In this document: positions 9,718-19,360 of the stretch, piece by piece
Position numbering within the stretch: position 1 is the first letter of the stretch
Layout: each line of letters opens with the position of its first letter
Assembly (NCBI RefSeq): GCF_901827185.1
Contig: NZ_LR594671.1
Span: 2,728,001 to 2,792,000, forward strand
Direction: 5' to 3'
Length of the DNA stretch: 64,000 bases
Source: Variovorax sp. PBL-E5
Lineage (GTDB): Bacteria > Pseudomonadota > Gammaproteobacteria > Burkholderiales > Burkholderiaceae_C
Made by a program: the position numbers and the translations under genes
The notes under the pieces: model-generated
Databases searched by the model: none
The model's input: only the letters and a program-made list of their open reading frames with translations
Told to the model about the DNA's origin: nothing

Positions 9718-11643
9718 ATGACGACACCTGCAGCCACCCACACGACCGGCGCGACCGCCGGCCACGCATCGCCGCACCGGACGGCTCTGCCAGGGCTGGC
9801 GCTGGCCGCTATCGGCGTGGTCTTCGGCGACATCGGAACCAGCCCGCTCTACACCATGAAAACGGTGTTCGATCCGGCAAACGGCCTGTCTCTCAATACC
9901 GCCAACCTGGTCGGTGTGATCTCGCTGATCTTCTGGTCGCTCATGATCGTCGTCTCGCTCAAGTACGTGACGCTGATCATGCGGGCCAACAACCACGGCG
10001 AGGGCGGCATCATGGCGCTGCTGGCGCTGGCCTCGTCATCGGTGGCCCACCGGCCGCAGTTGCGCCAGATCCTGCTGCTGCTCGGCGTGTTCGGCGCCGC
10101 GCTGTTCTATGGCGACGGCGTCATCACGCCGGCGATCTCCGTGCTGAGCGCGGTGGAAGGGCTCGAGATCGCCGCTCCCAAGCTCTCGCCGTACGTCGTG
10201 CCGATCACGCTTGCCGTGCTCGTCGGCTTGTTCGTCGCGCAGAAGTGGGGCACGGCGGGCATCGGCGCGGTGTTCGGCCCGGTCATGGTGGCGTGGTTCG
10301 GCGTGCTCGCGGTCGTGGGCTTGATCCACCTGCTGCAGACACCCGCCATCCTGGCCGCGCTCAATCCTTTCGAAGGGCTGGGCTTCTGCATGCACCACGG
10401 CTGGCTTGCCTTCATCGCGCTCGGTTCGGTGGTGCTGGCGCTCACCGGTGCCGAAGCGCTCTACGCGGACATGGGCCATTTCGGCGCGGCGCCGATCCGC
10501 CTGTCATGGTTCATGCTCGTCTTTCCGGCGCTGGCGCTGAACTATCTGGGGCAGGGCGCCTTGCTGCTGCGCGATCCCCCGGCGCTGGACAACCCGTTCT
10601 TCCACATGTTCCCGGCATGGGCCCTGGTGCCGATGGTGGTGCTGGCGACGGTGGCCACCGTGATCGCATCGCAGGCCGTCATCTCGGGCGCCTATTCGAT
10701 GACCAAGCAGGCGATCCAGCTCGGCTTCCTGCCGCGCATGAGCGTGACACACACGTCCGACCGGCAGATCGGGCAGATCTACGTGCCCGCCATCAACTGG
10801 ATGCTGCTGGCCGCCGTGCTGGCGGCGGTGATCGGCTTCGGGTCGTCGACCAATCTGGGCGCGGCCTACGGCATCGCGGTGACCGGGACCATGCTGATCA
10901 CCACTTGCCTCACCTTCTACGTCATACGCTACGCCTGGCACTACAACTGGCTGCTGTGCGTGCTGGCGACCGGCTTCTTCTTCGTGATCGACCTGACCTT
11001 CTTCTCCGCGAATCTGCTGAAGATCGTGCAGGGCGGCTGGTTCCCGCTGCTCATCGGGACGCTGATCTTCACCGTCATGGCGACCTGGGGCCGTGGGCGC
11101 CAGATGATGCTGGACGAGGCGCGCGTGCGCGCCGGCGCGACACCGCTCAAACCCTTCCTCGAATCCTTGCTCGCGCGCTCGCCGGTGCGTGTCGTCGGCA
11201 CGGCCATCTTCATGTCGATCGAGGCCGATGCGGTGCCGCACGCGCTGCTGAACAATCTCGAACACAACGCGGTGCTGCACAACCGGGTGCTGTTCGTCAC
11301 CGTCATGAACCGGGAAATCCCGCGCGTGCCGGTGTCCGATCGGGTGAGCGTGAGGGAGGTGGCGCCCGACTGCTACCAGGTCACGATTGCCTACGGATTC
11401 AAGGACGAGGTCGATGTGCCGCTGGCGCTCGAGGGCTGCGGCGCGCACGGGATCATGCTCGAGCCGGCACGCAGCTCCTACTTCCTGAGTCGCGCAACGG
11501 TGGTGCCCACGCTGGGCGAGGGCATGCCGATATGGCGCGAGAAACTGTTCGCAGCCATGGCCCACAACATCGGCAATGTCGCCGATTACCTCAAGCTGCC
11601 TGCCAACCGGGTGATCGAGTTGGGGACGCGGGTCGAGATCTGA
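9718..11643 (+). CDS. kup: Low-affinity potassium transporter Kup
   Basis: Inner-membrane K+ uptake protein of the KUP/HAK/KT family, probably a K+/H+ symporter. The 641-residue length is usual. The family signature GVVFGDIGTSPLYTMKTVF is at about residues 36-54, followed by twelve hydrophobic segments and a C-terminal cytosolic domain from about 440. I chose the ATG at this position because it is preceded by AAAAAAGGGCGAGAC with good spacing; an ATG 60 bases upstream has none. It is convergent with the ankyrin gene and transcribed alone. Confidence 0.95.
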   Translation: MTTPAATHTTGATAGHASPHRTALPGLALAAIGVVFGDIGTSPLYTMKTVFDPANGLSLNTANLVGVISLIFWSLMIVVSLKYVTLIMRANNHGEGGIMALLALASSSVAHRPQLRQILLLLGVFGAALFYGDGVITPAISVLSAVEGLEIAAPKLSPYVVPITLAVLVGLFVAQKWGTAGIGAVFGPVMVAWFGVLAVVGLIHLLQTPAILAALNPFEGLGFCMHHGWLAFIALGSVVLALTGAEALYADMGHFGAAPIRLSWFMLVFPALALNYLGQGALLLRDPPALDNPFFHMFPAWALVPMVVLATVATVIASQAVISGAYSMTKQAIQLGFLPRMSVTHTSDRQIGQIYVPAINWMLLAAVLAAVIGFGSSTNLGAAYGIAVTGTMLITTCLTFYVIRYAWHYNWLLCVLATGFFFVIDLTFFSANLLKIVQGGWFPLLIGTLIFTVMATWGRGRQMMLDEARVRAGATPLKPFLESLLARSPVRVVGTAIFMSIEADAVPHALLNNLEHNAVLHNRVLFVTVMNREIPRVPVSDRVSVREVAPDCYQVTIAYGFKDEVDVPLALEGCGAHGIMLEPARSSYFLSRATVVPTLGEGMPIWREKLFAAMAHNIGNVADYLKLPANRVIELGTRVEI

Positions 11644-11778
11644 TCCACTTTGGCGCCCGAGGCCTTGGTGATGGGCGGCGGGCCACTTGGCGAGGTCAGC
11701 GCGGATCAACGCCGGAAACTCGATGGCGGCAGCAGCGTGCTCAGCTTTTGAGCCATTCACTGCACATGTTATTTTACA

Positions 11779-11797
11779 TAATATACATTGTATTATT
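11779..11797. other. AT-rich imperfect palindrome in the kup/ankyrin gap
   Basis: TAATATACA and TGTATTATT are near-inverted copies around one central base, inside a roughly 35-base island of almost only A and T in a very GC-rich context. It lies in the convergent gap between kup and the ankyrin gene. It may act in transcription termination or as a protein-binding site; there is no further evidence. Confidence 0.3.
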
Positions 11798-11838
11798 CTC
11801 AAGCTCGACCAAGCTCATGCAAATGATCCCGTCGACCC

Positions 11839-12504
11839 TCACCATTTCCCATCCGCAGGCGGCTTCTTGCCACGCATGGCAGCGGTCAACAGCTCGACCG
11901 CATCCGGACGTTGCCCCCGTTGCGCAAAATCGAGCGCCGTCATGCCTTGCTCGTTCTTCATTTGCGTGTCGGCGCCTTCGTCCAGCAACAGCTTCACGGC
12001 TTCGGTCGAGCCGTACATGGCGGCCATCATCAAAGGCGTGGTGCCGTTGGGCGACTGCGCGTCGATGAATGCATAGTGGTCGAGCAATTGCTTCATGATG
12101 GTCAACTGCCCGGAGGTCGCCGCGTAGTGAAGCGGCGTCCAGCCGGGCTTGTTGACGGCGGCATCGCGCTCCAGCAGCCGCGTGACGACAGCCTGCTCGC
12201 CCTTGATCGCTGCCAGCATCAATGGGCTCTCGTCCTTGGAATTCCCCGCATCGACGTCGGTCTGCGGCGATTCCAGAAGCACCTGAATGACCTTGGGCGA
12301 CGGCTCGCGCAAAGCGATCAGCAAGCCCGTCTGGCCCTGCGCATCCCGCGTGTTGGGGTCGAATCCACGATTCAGCAACGTCCTGATGCCGCTGGCGTTG
12401 TCGCTGCGAACGGCCCGGAAGAAATCGTCGAAAGAGCCTGCATGTGCTGCAAAAGTGCAAGCAAAAACAGAAAGATAGATGATTTTCTTCAAGTGACTTC
12501 TCAT
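11839..12504 (-). CDS. Secreted ankyrin-repeat protein
   Basis: The 221-residue protein has a cleavable signal peptide (KKIIYLSVFACTFAAHA, cut after about residue 22), so it acts in the periplasm or outside. About five ankyrin repeats follow from residue 25 to 205, with typical G-TPLH-A and LL--GAD turns (for example GWTPLHYAATSGQ and GTTPLMMAAMYGS). Ankyrin repeats mediate protein-protein contact; the partner is unknown. Its ATG overlaps the tatD stop codon by four bases, so the two are co-translated, which is a common arrangement in Comamonadaceae as far as I recall. The C-terminus is short and charged. Confidence 0.88.
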   Translation of the reverse strand: MRSHLKKIIYLSVFACTFAAHAGSFDDFFRAVRSDNASGIRTLLNRGFDPNTRDAQGQTGLLIALREPSPKVIQVLLESPQTDVDAGNSKDESPLMLAAIKGEQAVVTRLLERDAAVNKPGWTPLHYAATSGQLTIMKQLLDHYAFIDAQSPNGTTPLMMAAMYGSTEAVKLLLDEGADTQMKNEQGMTALDFAQRGQRPDAVELLTAAMRGKKPPADGKW

Positions 12505-13307
12505 ATTTTCGCCCCAGGAAAGAGGGCTTCGAAGTTGGTGCTGGTGGCCTCGGCGATCGCTTCGACCGGCAACTGGCGCACCTGGGCGATCTGTTGCGCG
12601 ACAAAAGGCACATAGGACGGGTTGTTGGTCTTGCCCCGGTACGGGACAGGCGCGAGATAGGGACTGTCGGTTTCGATCAGCATCCGGTCCAGCGGAACGA
12701 ACCCGGCCACGTCACGCAGATCCTGTGCCTTCTTGAAAGTCAGAATGCCGGAGAAGGAGATGTAGAACCCGAGATCGAGGGCCGCACGCGCCACCTCCGC
12801 GGTTTCGGTGAAGCAATGGAAGACGCCGCCGGCCGCGCGGCCCGCACCGTCCTCGCCCTCCTCCCTGAGGATCGCCAGTGTGTCGGCTGAAGCGTCCCGC
12901 GTGTGAATCACGAGCGGCTTGCGCGTCTCTTGCGCAGCGCGAATGTGCACCCGGAACCGGTCGCGTTGCCATTCCATGTCCGCGATGCTTCGGCCGCCCT
13001 TTCGCTCCTCCATCTGGTAGTAGTCCAGCCCGGTTTCGCCGATCGCGATCACCTTGGGCAGCGCCGCGCGCCGGACCAGATCGGCCACGGTCGGCTCGGC
13101 GATGTCCTCGTTGTCTGGATGCACGCCGACGCTGGCCCAGAAATTGTCATAGCGCGCCGCCAACGATTGCACGTCGCCGAATTCCTCGAGCGTCGTGCAG
13201 ATGCACAGCGCCCGATCGACTTGCGCCGCCGCCATTGCGGCACGGATCTGCGGCATCTGATCCGCAAACTCGGGAAAAGTAAGGTGACAGTGGGAATCGG
13301 TGAACAT
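12501..13307 (-). CDS. tatD: TatD family metal-dependent hydrolase (3'-5' DNase)
   Basis: TIM-barrel metallo-hydrolase of 268 residues. The first metal ligands are in TDSHCHLTF (residues 3-11), the bridging Glu is in AIGETGLDYY (about 92-101), a later ligand His is in LVIHTRDA (about 134-141) and the last Asp is in LIETDSPYLAP (about 211-221). TatD proteins degrade DNA and RNA 3'-5' and are linked to DNA repair and quality control. It is the middle of the run PilZ-tatD-ankyrin, though a hairpin lies between it and the PilZ gene. Confidence 0.93.
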   Translation of the reverse strand: MFTDSHCHLTFPEFADQMPQIRAAMAAAQVDRALCICTTLEEFGDVQSLAARYDNFWASVGVHPDNEDIAEPTVADLVRRAALPKVIAIGETGLDYYQMEERKGGRSIADMEWQRDRFRVHIRAAQETRKPLVIHTRDASADTLAILREEGEDGAGRAAGGVFHCFTETAEVARAALDLGFYISFSGILTFKKAQDLRDVAGFVPLDRMLIETDSPYLAPVPYRGKTNNPSYVPFVAQQIAQVRQLPVEAIAEATSTNFEALFPGAKI

Positions 13308-13338
13308 CGTGGTTTAGTGCCCGCACCCCAGTTCAGAG

Positions 13339-13373
13339 ATACTGCGGATCCGGCTCAGCCGGTCCGCCGGTAT
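13339..13373. terminator. Strong hairpin between the PilZ and tatD genes
   Basis: GCGGA-T-CCGGCT pairs with AGCCGG-TCCGC with a single bulge, and ATAC/GTAT extend the base of the stem. It follows the PilZ stop on the transcribed (minus) strand. There is no T-run behind it, so it may be an attenuator or a messenger-stabilising structure rather than a full terminator. Confidence 0.4.
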
Positions 13374-13427
13374 CGCCCCCGGCAGGGGGGTTGGCGGCCA
13401 CACGAAGTGGGCAAGCCTGGGGGCGAG

Positions 13428-13802
13428 TCAAATAGTTTGTGTTGGGCGGTCGGACGCCATCGTGCCGCCCAGCGCCTCTTCGATCCGGGCCTTGAGCTGG
13501 CGTGACTTCTCGTCGGCCGGGAAACGGATGCCGACACCCGGTGCACGATTGCCAGCGGCGCGCGCCGGCGTGATCCAGGCGACCTTGCCGGCCACCGGAT
13601 AACGCTGTGGATCTTCAGGCAGGGTGAGCAGCACGTAGACATCGTCGCCGAGGCGGTACTCGCGCGAGGTCGGGATGAAGATCCCACCCTCGGCGAACAG
13701 CGGGATGTACGCTGCATAGAGAGCCCCTTTTTCCTTGATGGCCAGCTGAATGACGCTGGGCCGGGCGGGTGCGGGGGGCGTGGGTGGTGCAGGTGTGTTC
13801 AT
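13428..13802 (-). CDS. PilZ domain protein
   Basis: The 124-residue single PilZ domain starts after a Pro/Ala-rich N-terminus (about residues 1-15). Family features are FAEGGIFIPTSREYRLGDDVYV and GKVAWITP with APGVGIRF. The canonical RxxxR c-di-GMP-binding motif is not evident at the N-terminus, so this is more like the non-binding PilZ of type IV pilus biogenesis (Xanthomonas PilZ type) than a YcgR-type receptor; that is inference. The ATG overlaps the holB stop by four bases. The holB-pilZ-tatD order is well known in beta- and gammaproteobacteria. Confidence 0.9.
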   Translation of the reverse strand: MNTPAPPTPPAPARPSVIQLAIKEKGALYAAYIPLFAEGGIFIPTSREYRLGDDVYVLLTLPEDPQRYPVAGKVAWITPARAAGNRAPGVGIRFPADEKSRQLKARIEEALGGTMASDRPTQTI

Positions 13803-14818
13803 GGGCGACGACCCGCCGAGTTTAGGGTGGTTCGCGCTTCGCTCACAAGCGCCTCGAGCATCAGCCCTGCATTGAACGGATGTTCTGCGGTTTTTGCCGC
13901 GTTTGCGAGCGACTTCGACCAGCGGGCCAGCGCAACCCGCGAAGGGGCTGGCGGCAGATCCGCGGCTTCGAAGAAGCGCGGCGCGGCGCCATTGCCCGCC
14001 GCCATCAGGTCATGGCACAGCTTCTGCAGCACACCGATGGCCTGCGATGGCGCATGGTCCGCCAGGGCGCTCGCATCGCCGCGCGACATGGCCTTGGGCA
14101 GCAAGGCCCAGGCCTTGGGCGATTGTCCCTGGCCCGCCAATCGCAGCGCATCGCTGGGCCGGCCGCCGGCACTGCGCAGCAAGCCGAGCGCATCCGCTGG
14201 CGGCACGCCTTGTGCCACCAGCCAGTCCCGCGCTTCCTCGCTCGCAGGCCACGGCAAGGTGAACCCCAGACAACGGCTGCGGATCGTCGGCAGCAGTTGC
14301 CACGCGGCCTCCGTGGCGAGCACGAAACGCACATCGCCGACCGGCTCTTCGAGCGTCTTCAGCAGCGTGTTCGCGGTGACGGTGTTCATGCGCTCGGCCG
14401 GATAGACCAGCACGACCTTCCCTCGCCCTCGCCCGCTGGTGCGCTGTGCGAAGCCGACCGCATCGCGCATCGCTTCGACGCGGATCTCTCGGCTGGGCTT
14501 GCGCTTCTTGTCGTCGATGTCGGCCTGGGCCTTTTCGTCGAGCGGCCAGCCCAGTTCCTGCATGGCCACCTCGGGCATGAGCATGCAGAGATCGGCGTGC
14601 GTGCGCACCTGGATCGCATGGCAGCTGGGGCAGTGGCCGCAGGCGCCCTCGCCCGTTTCCTCGTCCCGTTGCTCGCACAGCCAGGCCGCTGCGAGCGCCA
14701 GGCCGAGTTCGTATTGCCCCAGGCCGGAAGGGCCTTGCAGCAGCCAGGCATGGCCGCGCTGACGCAGCAGTTCGACCAGCGGCTCGCGCAACCACGGCGA
14801 CAGGGCGGACGCGTTCAT
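13799..14818 (-). CDS. holB: DNA polymerase III subunit delta prime
   Basis: Clamp-loader subunit of the replicative polymerase. The 339-residue protein has the AAA+ fold with a degenerate P-loop ([10 protein letters not shown], lacking the Lys-Ser/Thr pair), as expected for delta prime, which does not bind ATP. The zinc module is CGHCPSCH (about residues 60-67 with an upstream Cys). The SRC motif is in IRSRCLGF. The ATG overlaps the stop of tmk by four bases (TGA within ATGA), linking the two genes. Start chosen at NASALSPWL because the frame upstream overlaps tmk in a foreign frame. Confidence 0.93.
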   Translation of the reverse strand: MNASALSPWLREPLVELLRQRGHAWLLQGPSGLGQYELGLALAAAWLCEQRDEETGEGACGHCPSCHAIQVRTHADLCMLMPEVAMQELGWPLDEKAQADIDDKKRKPSREIRVEAMRDAVGFAQRTSGRGRGKVVLVYPAERMNTVTANTLLKTLEEPVGDVRFVLATEAAWQLLPTIRSRCLGFTLPWPASEEARDWLVAQGVPPADALGLLRSAGGRPSDALRLAGQGQSPKAWALLPKAMSRGDASALADHAPSQAIGVLQKLCHDLMAAGNGAAPRFFEAADLPPAPSRVALARWSKSLANAAKTAEHPFNAGLMLEALVSEARTTLNSAGRRP

Positions 14819-15477
14819 GATGCCCTCCCGATCCGCGACGCGACCACGCCGCGCCCGGCCAGGGCAGCCTCGACCTGTTGCCAGACCTGATCGCGCGACT
14901 GGCTCGCATCGATCCGAAGGAAACGCGATGTCTCTGCGGCCCGTTGGGCATAGCCGGCCGCGACCTGCCGGAAGAATTCGACAGGCTGCGACTCGAACTT
15001 GTCCGGCAGCCGCGCACCGGCCAGCCGCTCGGCCGCCAGCTCCGGCGCCAGATCGAACCAGAGCGTGACGTCGGGCTGCAGCAAGGCCTCGGGTCCGGCG
15101 CTGCGCCCTCCTCCCTGCACCCATTCTTCGAGCATCGACAACACGGCCGTGTCGAAGCCTCGGCCCGCGCCCTGGTAGGCGAAGGTGGCGTCGGTGAAGC
15201 GGTCGCACAGCACGACGTCGCCGCGCGCCAGCGCGGGTTCGATGACCCGCACCACGTGATCGCGACGGGCCGCGAAGACGAGCAGCGATTCGGTCAGCGG
15301 GTCCATCGGCTGCTCCAGAATCATCGTGCGCAGGATCTCGGCGATCGGCGTGCCGCCCGGCTCGCGCGTGCGCGTGACCTGCCGGCCTTCGGCCTTGAAC
15401 AGCGCTTCAAGCGCATCGATGTGACTCGACTTGCCGGCGCCGTCGATGCCCTCGAGCGTCAGGAACAATCCCTTCAT
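14815..15477 (-). CDS. tmk: Thymidylate kinase
   Basis: Phosphorylates dTMP to dTDP with ATP in the cytoplasm. The 220-residue protein has the P-loop [10 protein letters not shown] (residues 9-18), the [11 protein letters not shown] motif (about 36-46), and [16 protein letters not shown] for the dTMP site and lid. Length and motifs are standard. Its start overlaps the mltG stop by four bases, giving the conserved mltG-tmk-holB-pilZ order. Confidence 0.95.
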   Translation of the reverse strand: MKGLFLTLEGIDGAGKSSHIDALEALFKAEGRQVTRTREPGGTPIAEILRTMILEQPMDPLTESLLVFAARRDHVVRVIEPALARGDVVLCDRFTDATFAYQGAGRGFDTAVLSMLEEWVQGGGRSAGPEALLQPDVTLWFDLAPELAAERLAGARLPDKFESQPVEFFRQVAAGYAQRAAETSRFLRIDASQSRDQVWQQVEAALAGRGVVASRIGRAS

Positions 15478-16493
15478 TGGCCGCTCCGCTGGCTGGGGTC
15501 GCCGCCCCGCTGATAACGATTCACCGCGCGGTTGTGCTCGTCGAGCGAGTTGCTGAACTGGCTCGAACCGTCACCGCGCGACACGAAATAGAGCGAGCTG
15601 CTCTGCGCCGGCTGCACCGCCGCCAGCAGCGCCGCCTTGCCGGGCATCGAGATCGGCGTCGGCGGCAGGCCGCCGCGCAGATAGGTGTTCCACGGCGTGT
15701 CGGTCTGGAGATCCTTCTTGTGCAGGTTGCCGTCGAAGCGCGTGCCGAGGCCATAGATCACCGACGGATCGGTCTGCAAAGGCATCCCCGCACGCAGGCG
15801 ATTGACGAAGACCGCTGCGATCTCGGCACGGTCATTGGCCTTGCCTGTCTCCTTTTCGACAATGCTGGCCAAGATCAGCGCCTCATCGGGCGTCTTGAGC
15901 GGCAGGCTGGACGCTCTCGCAGCCCAGGCGGCATCCAGCCTCTTGTCCATCGCGCGCATGGCGCGCTGCAGCAGCGCCACATCCGTCGAACCCTTGGAAT
16001 AGGTATAGGTGTCCGGGAAGAAGCGGCCTTCGGGGTGCAGGCCCGGCTTGCCGAGCAGGGCCATCACCTCCTCGTCCGTCCGGCCGACGGTCTCGGGCTT
16101 CAATTGATCGGCCTTGGCCAGGGCGGCGCGCACCTGGCGGAAGTTCCACCCTTCGACCAGCACCACGCTGCGCGTGGCTTCCTCGCCGCGCACCAGCATG
16201 TTCAGCAGCAGGCGCGGCGTGACGCCGCGCTCCAATTCGTAGCTGCCGGCCCGGATCTGCCGCGCCTGCCCTGAGAAGCGGAACCATCCATAGAGCAGTG
16301 GCGCGGGCGCGCCCACGCCGGCGTCCGATATGGCCTGCGCGATGCCGCGCGGCGTGGTGCCGGGTTCGACCGACAGGTCGACGGCCGGCGCAGGCAGCTT
16401 CAGCGGCTGGTTCACCCACCACAGACCTGCCGCGCCGGCGCCGAGCACAAGCACGGCAGCCAGGAGAAAGAGCTTGAGAAAGAAGCGGCGCAC
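15474..16493 (-). CDS. mltG: Endolytic murein transglycosylase MltG
   Basis: Inner-membrane lytic transglycosylase that cuts nascent glycan strands. The 339-residue protein has one N-terminal membrane anchor (about residues 5-27), a LysM-like region, and the YceG/MltG catalytic domain with the Glu in [11 protein letters not shown]. The C-terminal [19 protein letters not shown] motif is typical. The start is GTG with a weak upstream GGA; no in-frame ATG fits better. It is the first gene of the mltG-tmk-holB-pilZ run and is divergent from ygfZ. Confidence 0.93.
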   Translation of the reverse strand: MRRFFLKLFLLAAVLVLGAGAAGLWWVNQPLKLPAPAVDLSVEPGTTPRGIAQAISDAGVGAPAPLLYGWFRFSGQARQIRAGSYELERGVTPRLLLNMLVRGEEATRSVVLVEGWNFRQVRAALAKADQLKPETVGRTDEEVMALLGKPGLHPEGRFFPDTYTYSKGSTDVALLQRAMRAMDKRLDAAWAARASSLPLKTPDEALILASIVEKETGKANDRAEIAAVFVNRLRAGMPLQTDPSVIYGLGTRFDGNLHKKDLQTDTPWNTYLRGGLPPTPISMPGKAALLAAVQPAQSSSLYFVSRGDGSSQFSNSLDEHNRAVNRYQRGGDPSQRSGQ

Positions 16494-16576
16494 GGATTCC
16501 GATGGAGAGAGGCGGACACAGAAAACAGGTAGCCCTGCGGGTCGAACGGAACGAAGCCGACCATGATAATTCAGCG

Positions 16577-17500
16577 ATGACCTCTGTCGTTCTGAATGGC
16601 GTCACCGCCCTCCCTCACCTCGGTGTGATTCGCGCCGAAGGCCCCGATGCCGCCGACTTCCTGCATGGCCAGCTGACCCAGGACTTCGTGCTGCTCGGTG
16701 CCTCCGAAGCGCGCTTGGCCGCACTGTGCACGGCCAAGGGCCGCGTGATCGCGAGTTTCATCGGTATCCGGCCGCAACCCGATCGGATCCTGCTGGTGTG
16801 CAGCCGCGACATCCTTCCCGCCACGCTGAAGCGGCTGTCGATGTTCGTGCTGCGCGCCAAGGTGAAGCTGAGCGATGCCAGCGAGGAGTTCGCGCTCCAT
16901 GGCCTGGCAGGGACTGCGCTGGCCGCCAATGGCATCGATGCCGGCTCGGCGCCGGGCCGGTGCAGCGTGGCCGGCCAGGCGCAGGTGGTCGCGCTCTATC
17001 CCTCCGACGGCGTGCCGCGCGCGCTATGGATCGCACCGGCCGCCAGCGCGGCGCCCCAGGGTGCCGACCTCGATCTCGCGCTGTGGCAATGGAGCGAGGT
17101 GCGCAGCGGCATCGTCACGCTGACCCAGCCGGTGGTCGAGGCCTTCGTGCCGCAGATGCTCAACTACGAATCGGTCGGCGGCGTGAACTTCAAGAAGGGT
17201 TGCTACCCGGGCCAGGAGGTGGTGGCGCGCAGCCAGTTCCGCGGCACGCTCAAGCGCCGCACCTACCTCGTGAAGGCGGATGCCGCATTGGCCGCGGGCC
17301 AGGAAGTCTTTGCCGCCCACAACGCCGAACAGCCCGTCGGCACCGTGGCCCAGGCCGCCCTGGCGCCGGACGGTGGATGGGCCGCGCTGATCTCGATCCA
17401 GATCGCGGCCCTGGAAGCCGGGGGCCTGCACGCCGGCGCGGTCGATGGTGCTGCACTCACCATCGAGCCGCTGCCCTACGCGCTGCTCGAGGACATCTGA
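16577..17500 (+). CDS. ygfZ: tRNA-modifying protein YgfZ (folate-binding, IscA-linked Fe-S factor)
   Basis: The 307-residue protein has the GcvT-like folate-binding fold. The YgfZ signature KKGCYPGQEVVARSQFRG is at about residues 212-229 and contains the conserved Cys. YgfZ helps Fe-S enzymes such as MiaB and is folate dependent. I chose the ATG before TSVVLNGV because it is the start of the conserved N-terminal strand; an in-frame ATG 75 bases upstream lies within the mltG promoter region. It is divergent from mltG, as in related genomes, and ends only four bases before the convergent thioesterase-GNAT gene. Confidence 0.9.
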   Translation: MTSVVLNGVTALPHLGVIRAEGPDAADFLHGQLTQDFVLLGASEARLAALCTAKGRVIASFIGIRPQPDRILLVCSRDILPATLKRLSMFVLRAKVKLSDASEEFALHGLAGTALAANGIDAGSAPGRCSVAGQAQVVALYPSDGVPRALWIAPAASAAPQGADLDLALWQWSEVRSGIVTLTQPVVEAFVPQMLNYESVGGVNFKKGCYPGQEVVARSQFRGTLKRRTYLVKADAALAAGQEVFAAHNAEQPVGTVAQAALAPDGGWAALISIQIAALEAGGLHAGAVDGAALTIEPLPYALLEDI

Positions 17501-17504
17501 GGGC

Positions 17505-18386
17505 TTAGAGCGCGTCCTGGAGCGGCCGCCGCATCTCGATGTGCGCGATGTCCGCTTCCTCGAAGGGCTCGCCGTGCGGCGCATAGCCGAGCCGCGCGTA
17601 GAAGGGCTGCGCGCTGCGCTGAGCATGCAGCGTGACTTCGCGATCGCCGCGCGCCTTCGCCGCTTCTTCCAGCGCGCGCATCACCGCGGCACCATGGCCA
17701 CCGCTGCGCAGTGCGCGGTGAACCGCCACGCGGCCGATGCGGCCGATGCCCGTGCCGTCCGCGATCAGCCGCCCGGTGGCGATCACCTGGCCCAGCCGGT
17801 TGCGTGCGACGCAGTGCAAACCGATAGCATCGTGCGCGTCCCATTCGAGTTCGTCCGGGATCCTCTGCTCCTCGATGAACACCGCGCGCCGCAGCGCAGC
17901 CGCACCCTCACCGAGCGAGGCCCACGTCCCTGTGACGATCTCGCGCATGGAGCCTCCCGCTTCGTAGTCTTCGAAGATCGCGCGCAGCACCTGCGGCACC
18001 GGCCTGGAGGTCTGCGTGGCCGGATCGGCAAAGACATAGACCAGTTCGCAACTCACCAGCAGATCGTCGCCGCGGAACAGCCCGCCGTGAAAGACGATCG
18101 ACGAGTTGCCCACGCGCACGCACTTCATGCCGACGTCGAGCAGATCGTCCACGCGGGCCGAGGCATTGAATTCGATGGTCGCCTTGCGCACATAGAGGTC
18201 GCCCGCCAGCGACTGCATCGCCTCTTCATACGGCAGCGCCAGCGCGCGCCAGTAATCCGAGACGGCGGTGTCGAAGTACATCAGGTAGTGCGCGTTGAAG
18301 ACGATCTTCTGCATGTCCACCTCGGCCCAGCGCACGCGCAGGCGATGGAAGAATCGGAAGTCGGATTTCTGCTGATTGTCGGTCAT
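17505..18386 (-). CDS. Acyl-CoA thioesterase (hotdog) fused to GNAT acetyltransferase
   Basis: The 293-residue protein has two domains in one frame. Residues 1 to about 140 are a YbgC/4-hydroxybenzoyl-CoA-thioesterase hotdog with the catalytic Asp24 in VRWAEVDMQKIVFNAHY. Residues about 150-293 are a GNAT domain with the acetyl-CoA site around GRVAVHRALRSGGHGAAVM and the YARLGY strand near the end, resembling ElaA-type acetyltransferases. Thioesterase plus GNAT implies an acyl-CoA or acyl-amine substrate, but which is unknown. The start overlaps the stop of the hydrolase gene by four bases, so it is the last gene of the AmpR-like operon. I recall similar fusions in related genera. Confidence 0.88.
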   Translation of the reverse strand: MTDNQQKSDFRFFHRLRVRWAEVDMQKIVFNAHYLMYFDTAVSDYWRALALPYEEAMQSLAGDLYVRKATIEFNASARVDDLLDVGMKCVRVGNSSIVFHGGLFRGDDLLVSCELVYVFADPATQTSRPVPQVLRAIFEDYEAGGSMREIVTGTWASLGEGAAALRRAVFIEEQRIPDELEWDAHDAIGLHCVARNRLGQVIATGRLIADGTGIGRIGRVAVHRALRSGGHGAAVMRALEEAAKARGDREVTLHAQRSAQPFYARLGYAPHGEPFEEADIAHIEMRRPLQDAL

Positions 18387-19360
18387 GGTTGCAAGGCTTC
18401 TTTCAGTGCGCGGGCCGCATCGGCGTGCGCCTGCAGCGCCTCGGGGATCGCGCGGCCCATCTTGACGAATTCGTGGATCACGCCGCGGTAGATCTCCAGG
18501 TCGACCGCGACACCTGCGGCGCGCAGCTTGTCGGCATAGGCGATGCCTTCGTCGACGACCGGATCGCATTCGGCCAGGCCGAGCCAGGCCGGTGCGACAC
18601 CGTCCACGTCCTCGGCATTCAGCGGCGCGAAGCGCCAGTCGTCGCGCTCGGCACGATTGTGGACGTACTGGGCGAAGAACCACGTGATCAGCGGCTCGCC
18701 GAGCAAGGGCCCGGCGGCGAAGCGGCGGTGCGAGGGCGTGTCCTGGTGCGCCGTCATGCCCGGGTAGAAGAGCAATTGCAGCGCAAGCCGCAGCCCGGCG
18801 TCGCGCGCCAGGATCGCGCAGACCGCAGCCAGCGTGCCGCCCGCGCTGTCGCCGCCGACGGCGATGCGCGTGCCGTCGAGGCCCCATTGCGCTGCGTTCT
18901 TCGCCAGCGCGGCCAGTGCGTCCCAGGCATCGTTCTGGGCGGTCGGAAACTTGTGCTCGGGTGCGAGGCGATAGTCGAGCGAGACCACCGCGCAGCCGCT
19001 CTGGCGGCTCAGCACGCGGCACAGCGTGTCGTGCGTCGCGATACTCCCGACCGTGAAGCCGCCGCCATGAAAGTACAGCAGGAACGGCAGCACCTCATGC
19101 GAAGGCGCATAGAGCCGCGCCGGCAAGGCATGGCCATCGCGCGCGGGCAGCGTGAAGTCTTCGACGCGCTCGAGCGCGGGCTTCGGCACCTCGAGCACGC
19201 CGGCGCCTTTCTCGTAGGCGGCCTTGGCCTCTGCGGGTGTCAGCGTGTAGAGCGGCGGATTGCGCGCGCGTGCCATGCGATCGACCACGCCGGCCATCTT
19301 GGGCGTGAGCGGCGGCATGCCTGCGCGATCGGCCGCGACTGCGGCAAGGGTGGGGTTCAT
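18383..19360 (-). CDS. Alpha/beta hydrolase, hormone-sensitive-lipase (family IV esterase) type
   Basis: Cytosolic carboxylesterase of 325 residues. The oxyanion-hole motif YFHGGGFTVGS (about 102-112), nucleophile elbow GGDSAGGTLA (about 171-180), the Asp in AECDPVVDEG and the His in GVIHEFVKMG form the expected set. Substrates are typically short-chain esters. The ATG overlaps the stop of the LysR gene, and its own stop overlaps the thioesterase-GNAT gene, so the three are one operon. A much longer open frame upstream is the shadow of the LysR gene. Confidence 0.92.
   Translation of the reverse strand: MNPTLAAVAADRAGMPPLTPKMAGVVDRMARARNPPLYTLTPAEAKAAYEKGAGVLEVPKPALERVEDFTLPARDGHALPARLYAPSHEVLPFLLYFHGGGFTVGSIATHDTLCRVLSRQSGCAVVSLDYRLAPEHKFPTAQNDAWDALAALAKNAAQWGLDGTRIAVGGDSAGGTLAAVCAILARDAGLRLALQLLFYPGMTAHQDTPSHRRFAAGPLLGEPLITWFFAQYVHNRAERDDWRFAPLNAEDVDGVAPAWLGLAECDPVVDEGIAYADKLRAAGVAVDLEIYRGVIHEFVKMGRAIPEALQAHADAARALKEALQP

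Noticed and set aside
11764..11800. Attachment site of an integrated element
   Set aside because: No tRNA gene, integrase, direct repeat pair or phage gene is present on either side.
17505..19022. The thioesterase-GNAT frame extended upstream to 505 codons
   Set aside because: The additional 5' part is an Arg-rich shadow of the esterase gene; the ATG overlapping the esterase stop gives the normal hotdog start.
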